Shown here: positions 31,400 to 33,894 of the stretch, one piece after another
Layout of the letters: every line of letters begins with the position of its first letter
Numbering within the stretch: position 1 is the first letter of the stretch
Assembly (NCBI GenBank): GCA_017428805.1
Contig: JAFRQC010000089.1
Span: 1-33,894 of the forward strand
DNA length: 33,894 nucleotides
Origin: Prevotella sp.
Lineage (GTDB): Bacteria > Bacteroidota > Bacteroidia > Bacteroidales > Bacteroidaceae
Reading direction: 5' to 3'
Position numbers and translations under genes: made by a program
Notes under the pieces: model-generated
The model's input: the letters and a program-made list of their open reading frames with translations, nothing else
What the model was told of the DNA's origin: nothing
Databases searched by the model: none

Positions 31400-32263
31400 A
31401 TGGAACCAGAGAAAATTAATCATCCGTATCTGACAGCTATCAAGCGAACGGAATTATCCGTACCGACACGCTACCTTTTGCAACATCAATTGTTGAAAGG
31501 CAAGATTTTGGACTTTGGTTGCGGTTTTGGTTTCGACACGGATGATTTGAAGCGTCAGGGCTATGACATAGTGGGCTATGATTATTATTATCGCCCTGAC
31601 TATCCCGAAGGAAAGTTTGATACTATCATTTGCAATTATGTGCTGAATGTGTTGGAACCGTATGCACAAGCAGAAGTGATGATGAACGTCACCAATCTGC
31701 TTTCGCCCAAAGGAACGGCATACTTTGCTGTGCGTAGAGACCTAACGGAAGAAGGTTTCAGGCTGCACGCTATTCACAAGCAATACACCTATCAGTGCAA
31801 TGTAAAACTGCCATATAAGAGTCTGGTAGCCAACAAAAGTTATGAACTCTATCAATATCAGCACTTTAACAAATTGCCTCGCAAAGAAGGCGAAACATGC
31901 CCTTTCTGCCGTTTATCGCGAAGAGTGGAAATCATTTGCGAAACGGCAACTTGTGTCGCCTTCTATGATGGTTATCCCGTCTCACCTGGGCACGCTCTGA
32001 TTATTCCAAAACGTCATGTCGCTAATTACTTCGACCTCACTAACCACGAGCGAGAAGCAATGAACGTCGTACTGCAATACGTGAAGCAAAAGGTTGACGA
32101 GCGTTTCCATCCCGATGGCTATAACGTGGGCATCAATATCAATGAGGCCGCAGGCCAATCGGTGTTCCACTGCCACATGCACTTGATTCCAAGATACAAA
32201 GGTGACGTGCCTAATCCGAAAGGTGGTGTGCGAGGTGTTATACCAAGTAAGCAGAAATATTAA
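31400..32263 (+). CDS. Fusion of class I SAM methyltransferase and HIT-family domains
   Basis: A 287-residue two-domain protein. The N-terminal half is a class I SAM-dependent methyltransferase with motif I ILDFGCGFGFD (36-46), the acidic YDYYYRPDYP (60-69) and CNYVLNVLEP (78-87). This pattern resembles the methyltransferases associated with DNA phosphorothioation clusters (D-Y/F-G-C-G...D, YRP, NYVLNVxE). The C-terminal half is a HIT domain with zinc-like CPFC (167-170), GHALIIPKRH (197-206) and the histidine triad HCHMH (257-261). HIT proteins hydrolyse nucleotide-phosphoramidate or dinucleotide bonds. The longer start at 31382 is a TTG overlapping the HNH gene, so the ATG at 31400 is preferred. 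Substrates of either domain are unknown. Confidence 0.82.
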   Translation: MEPEKINHPYLTAIKRTELSVPTRYLLQHQLLKGKILDFGCGFGFDTDDLKRQGYDIVGYDYYYRPDYPEGKFDTIICNYVLNVLEPYAQAEVMMNVTNLLSPKGTAYFAVRRDLTEEGFRLHAIHKQYTYQCNVKLPYKSLVANKSYELYQYQHFNKLPRKEGETCPFCRLSRRVEIICETATCVAFYDGYPVSPGHALIIPKRHVANYFDLTNHEREAMNVVLQYVKQKVDERFHPDGYNVGININEAAGQSVFHCHMHLIPRYKGDVPNPKGGVRGVIPSKQKY

Positions 32264-32275
32264 TCCTTAGCAGAT

Positions 32276-32563
32276 ATGAGTAGCGATTGTATTCAGATAA
32301 CACCCTACATCAATTTTGATGTGACCATTGTCTTTCATCACAACGGTCATGATGAGGAAGTTTTGCTTGACAACATCGCGGACATTTCTGCTCACCCGAA
32401 GACTGGAAAGACGATGCTCACATATTACACGGACAATCCAGATTGTGAACACGACTGGTTTGAAATAGATGAAACGGTGGAGGACGCTAAAAAGACCGTT
32501 AAGGAGGCGGAGAAATTATTGCAGGAAGAAAGAGAGAAATATGAGATAGTATCAATCAAATAG
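32276..32563 (+). CDS. Small acidic protein of unknown function
   Basis: A 95-residue protein with a beta-rich N-terminal part (CIQITPYINFDVTIVFHHNG, about 5-24) and a long charged helix (about 68-92, ETVEDAKKTVKEAEKLLQEEREKYE). It is strongly acidic. No family recognised. The start follows the methyltransferase-HIT stop by 12 bp, so it is probably co-transcribed. An accessory or inhibitor protein of the cassette is a guess only. Confidence 0.6.
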   Translation: MSSDCIQITPYINFDVTIVFHHNGHDEEVLLDNIADISAHPKTGKTMLTYYTDNPDCEHDWFEIDETVEDAKKTVKEAEKLLQEEREKYEIVSIK

Positions 32564-32598
32564 TTTTGATGTCGTTTGTGAAGATATACTATTAACGG

Positions 32599-33576
32599 AT
32601 GGACTTTTTTGAACTTGAGGAATATACAAAGAAAGATATAGACGACCTGATTCAAAATGAGGTTGAAGAGAGCATTTATCTGGATTATAAGGATGGACGT
32701 GCTCTAGACCCAGATAAGATAGCAGAGATTACCAAAGACGTCTCTGCGTTTGCGAATGCAGATGGGGGGATTATTGTATATGGAGTTAGTGAAAACAAAG
32801 CAACACACAAACCAGAAGGATATGCAACAGTAACCAACCCTAAAATAACAAAAGAATGGCTTGAACAAAAAATTAGTCTTATTCGAAGAAAGATAAATGG
32901 TGTTTTAATATTTCCCATTCGATTGGAAGGGAACCCGAATGATTCTATTTATGTTGTAAAGATTCCACGCAGCAATAATGCTCCTCACATGGCTTTAGAC
33001 AATAAATATTACAAAAGGCATAATTTTACTTCAGATCCGATGGAGGAATATGAGGTTAGAGAAGCTTTTAATAGGGCTTCTATACCCAATTTGGAAATTA
33101 CTGGCTGTTCTTTATATAAGTCGGAGGAGTCAGAGAATAGTGTTACCTTTGATCTAATGGCTAGTATTGCTAATGAAGGCCATCAAGCCTGTGAATCCTA
33201 TAAACTTAATTTCTATATCAACGATCCATTTATATGCGACATATCATACAAGGTTTTGGAAGAGAAACATTCCTATACTATTTTAAATAAGCATCGTTTG
33301 AAACTAGGTGCTCCCTCACAAGAGCCAATATATCCAGGAGAAGAACTAAACATGGGGCATTTCCAGATTATTGTAAAGAAAGAAAACATGCAGAGATTCT
33401 TGAATGGATTGGTTATTGATATGATTTTGTTTTATTCTGGTGGGCATAAAGACTTGGCTTTTGTTCCCTCTACTAAAGAATATATTGATGAACGTGAGGA
33501 TATTGACAAATTGCTGGAACAGAAATGCCAGGAGATAGATGAAACCACAACAGAGGAAAATGTTGGGGAAGAATAA
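32599..33576 (+). CDS. AlbA_2 (Schlafen-type) domain protein
   Basis: A 325-residue protein whose first 150 residues form an AlbA_2 DNA-binding domain: EESIYLDYKDGRALDPDKIAEITKDVSAFANADGGIIVYGVSE with the typical AFAN.xGG motif, then PHMALDNKYYKRHNFTSDPMEEYEVREAFNR (about 128-158). The C-terminal half is a beta-rich region with no recognised family, and the end is acidic (EQKCQEIDETTTEENVGEE). Codon use and base composition are markedly A/T-rich compared with the left part of the window, which supports horizontal acquisition. AlbA_2 proteins occur in several defence and regulatory contexts. The role here is unknown. Confidence 0.85.
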   Translation: MDFFELEEYTKKDIDDLIQNEVEESIYLDYKDGRALDPDKIAEITKDVSAFANADGGIIVYGVSENKATHKPEGYATVTNPKITKEWLEQKISLIRRKINGVLIFPIRLEGNPNDSIYVVKIPRSNNAPHMALDNKYYKRHNFTSDPMEEYEVREAFNRASIPNLEITGCSLYKSEESENSVTFDLMASIANEGHQACESYKLNFYINDPFICDISYKVLEEKHSYTILNKHRLKLGAPSQEPIYPGEELNMGHFQIIVKKENMQRFLNGLVIDMILFYSGGHKDLAFVPSTKEYIDEREDIDKLLEQKCQEIDETTTEENVGEE

Positions 33577-33615
33577 GGTACTATAGTAACAGAAATAAAA
33601 ACGTTATAAGAATAT

Positions 33616-33894
33616 ATGGCACTACCGATTAACATAGAAGATCTGCTGAATAAGCGGAAGATTGAAGGAAACAGGATAGAGTTTAAGAAGGGGTGGAACC
33701 CTGCAGACATCTATCACAGTATCTGTGCATTTGCCAACGACTTTGATAACCTCGGAGGCTGTGCGTGAGGGAAAGTCGTTGCGTTCACGCCGCTATCGTA
33801 ACCGCAGGCTGGGTGAATTCTTGAAAGAGTTAGATCTGACGGAGGGTCGTGCAACGGGTATTCCAACCATTCAGGACGAACTGAAAGCCAATGG
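33616..33894 (+). pseudogene. Internally deleted AlbA_2/RecG-like ATP-binding protein (runs off the window)
   Basis: A start at 33616 opens a frame of 50 codons giving the AlbA_2 N-terminus ([38 protein letters not shown]) and ending at TGA 33766-33768. From 33761 a different frame (+1) reads [36 protein letters not shown], which is the far C-terminal part of the same family (GRATGIPTI motif). The middle of a protein of normal size, several hundred residues, is missing. A deletion fused the two ends out of frame. The window ends inside the C-terminal part, so its right edge is not seen. Confidence 0.75.

Noticed and set aside
32276..32563. Antitoxin of a toxin-antitoxin pair with the AlbA_2 protein
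   Set aside because: The small acidic protein has a size compatible with an antitoxin, but there is no recognised toxin next to it and no DNA-binding domain, so I left it as unknown.

Overview
The window looks like a chromosomal segment of a Bacteroidales bacterium, most likely Prevotellaceae. The evidence is the recurring Bacteroidetes promoter boxes (TAnnTTTG, in several places exactly 20 bp downstream of TTTG), a serine palmitoyltransferase, a NUDIX-type arabinose regulator, FucP-type sugar transport, and signal peptides and lipoboxes of Bacteroidetes style. The left 28 kb reads as stable core genome. The right 5 kb is visibly richer in A/T and is accessory DNA.

Layout, left to right. (1) 1-8150, minus strand: an L-arabinose operon read from right to left as lipoprotein aldose 1-epimerase, Na+/sugar symporter, NUDIX regulator (araR), araD, araA, araB. 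It starts at a promoter with an operator-like palindrome near 8100 and ends in tandem terminators near 161-231. (2) 8151-11940, minus: a galactose operon of cytosolic aldose 1-epimerase, FucP-family MFS transporter and galK, with its own terminator. (3) 11998-16841, minus: folC, dnaJ, grpE and a YbiT-like ABC-F ATPase, probably one transcript from a perfect promoter at 16810-16841. (4) 16856-18827, minus: hisB overlapping a membrane protein of unknown function. (5) 18946-21345, plus: a Gfo/Idh oxidoreductase, a DUF1460 amidase-like protein and a DUF1232 protein. (6) 21352-22702, minus: a diacylglycerol/sphingosine-kinase-family lipid kinase, a small Cys-rich membrane protein and tRNA-Cys. (7) 22796-24169, plus: spt (serine palmitoyltransferase) followed after 13 bp by tRNA-Pro. 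(8) 24347-26955, plus: a secreted GH51 arabinofuranosidase bracketed by a partial duplication of the tRNA-Pro 3' end, as at an old integration site. (9) 27321-29181, plus: a lipoprotein and an EamA permease. (10) 29301-33894: accessory zone with an internally deleted macro-like gene, an Xre regulator, an HNH nuclease, a methyltransferase-HIT fusion, a small acidic protein, an AlbA_2 protein, and a second AlbA_2/RecG-like gene that is internally deleted and runs off the window.

How the genes work together: GH51 releases arabinose from arabinan or arabinoxylan outside the cytoplasm, the periplasmic lipoprotein epimerase speeds anomer exchange, the symporter imports the sugar, and AraA/AraB/AraD convert it to xylulose 5-phosphate under control of AraR. 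The galactose operon does the equivalent job for galactose.

The most unusual signals are these: a recurrent class of short, co-oriented tandem repeats that fill gaps between genes, each gap with its own unit; a long repeat-built inverted repeat between araD and araA; an ABC-F protein with one composite ATP site fully degenerate; the tRNA-Pro duplication around GH51; and the Xre-HNH-methyltransferase/HIT-AlbA_2 cassette, which is a candidate defence or nucleic-acid-modification module. No CRISPR array, rRNA or intact transposase was seen.
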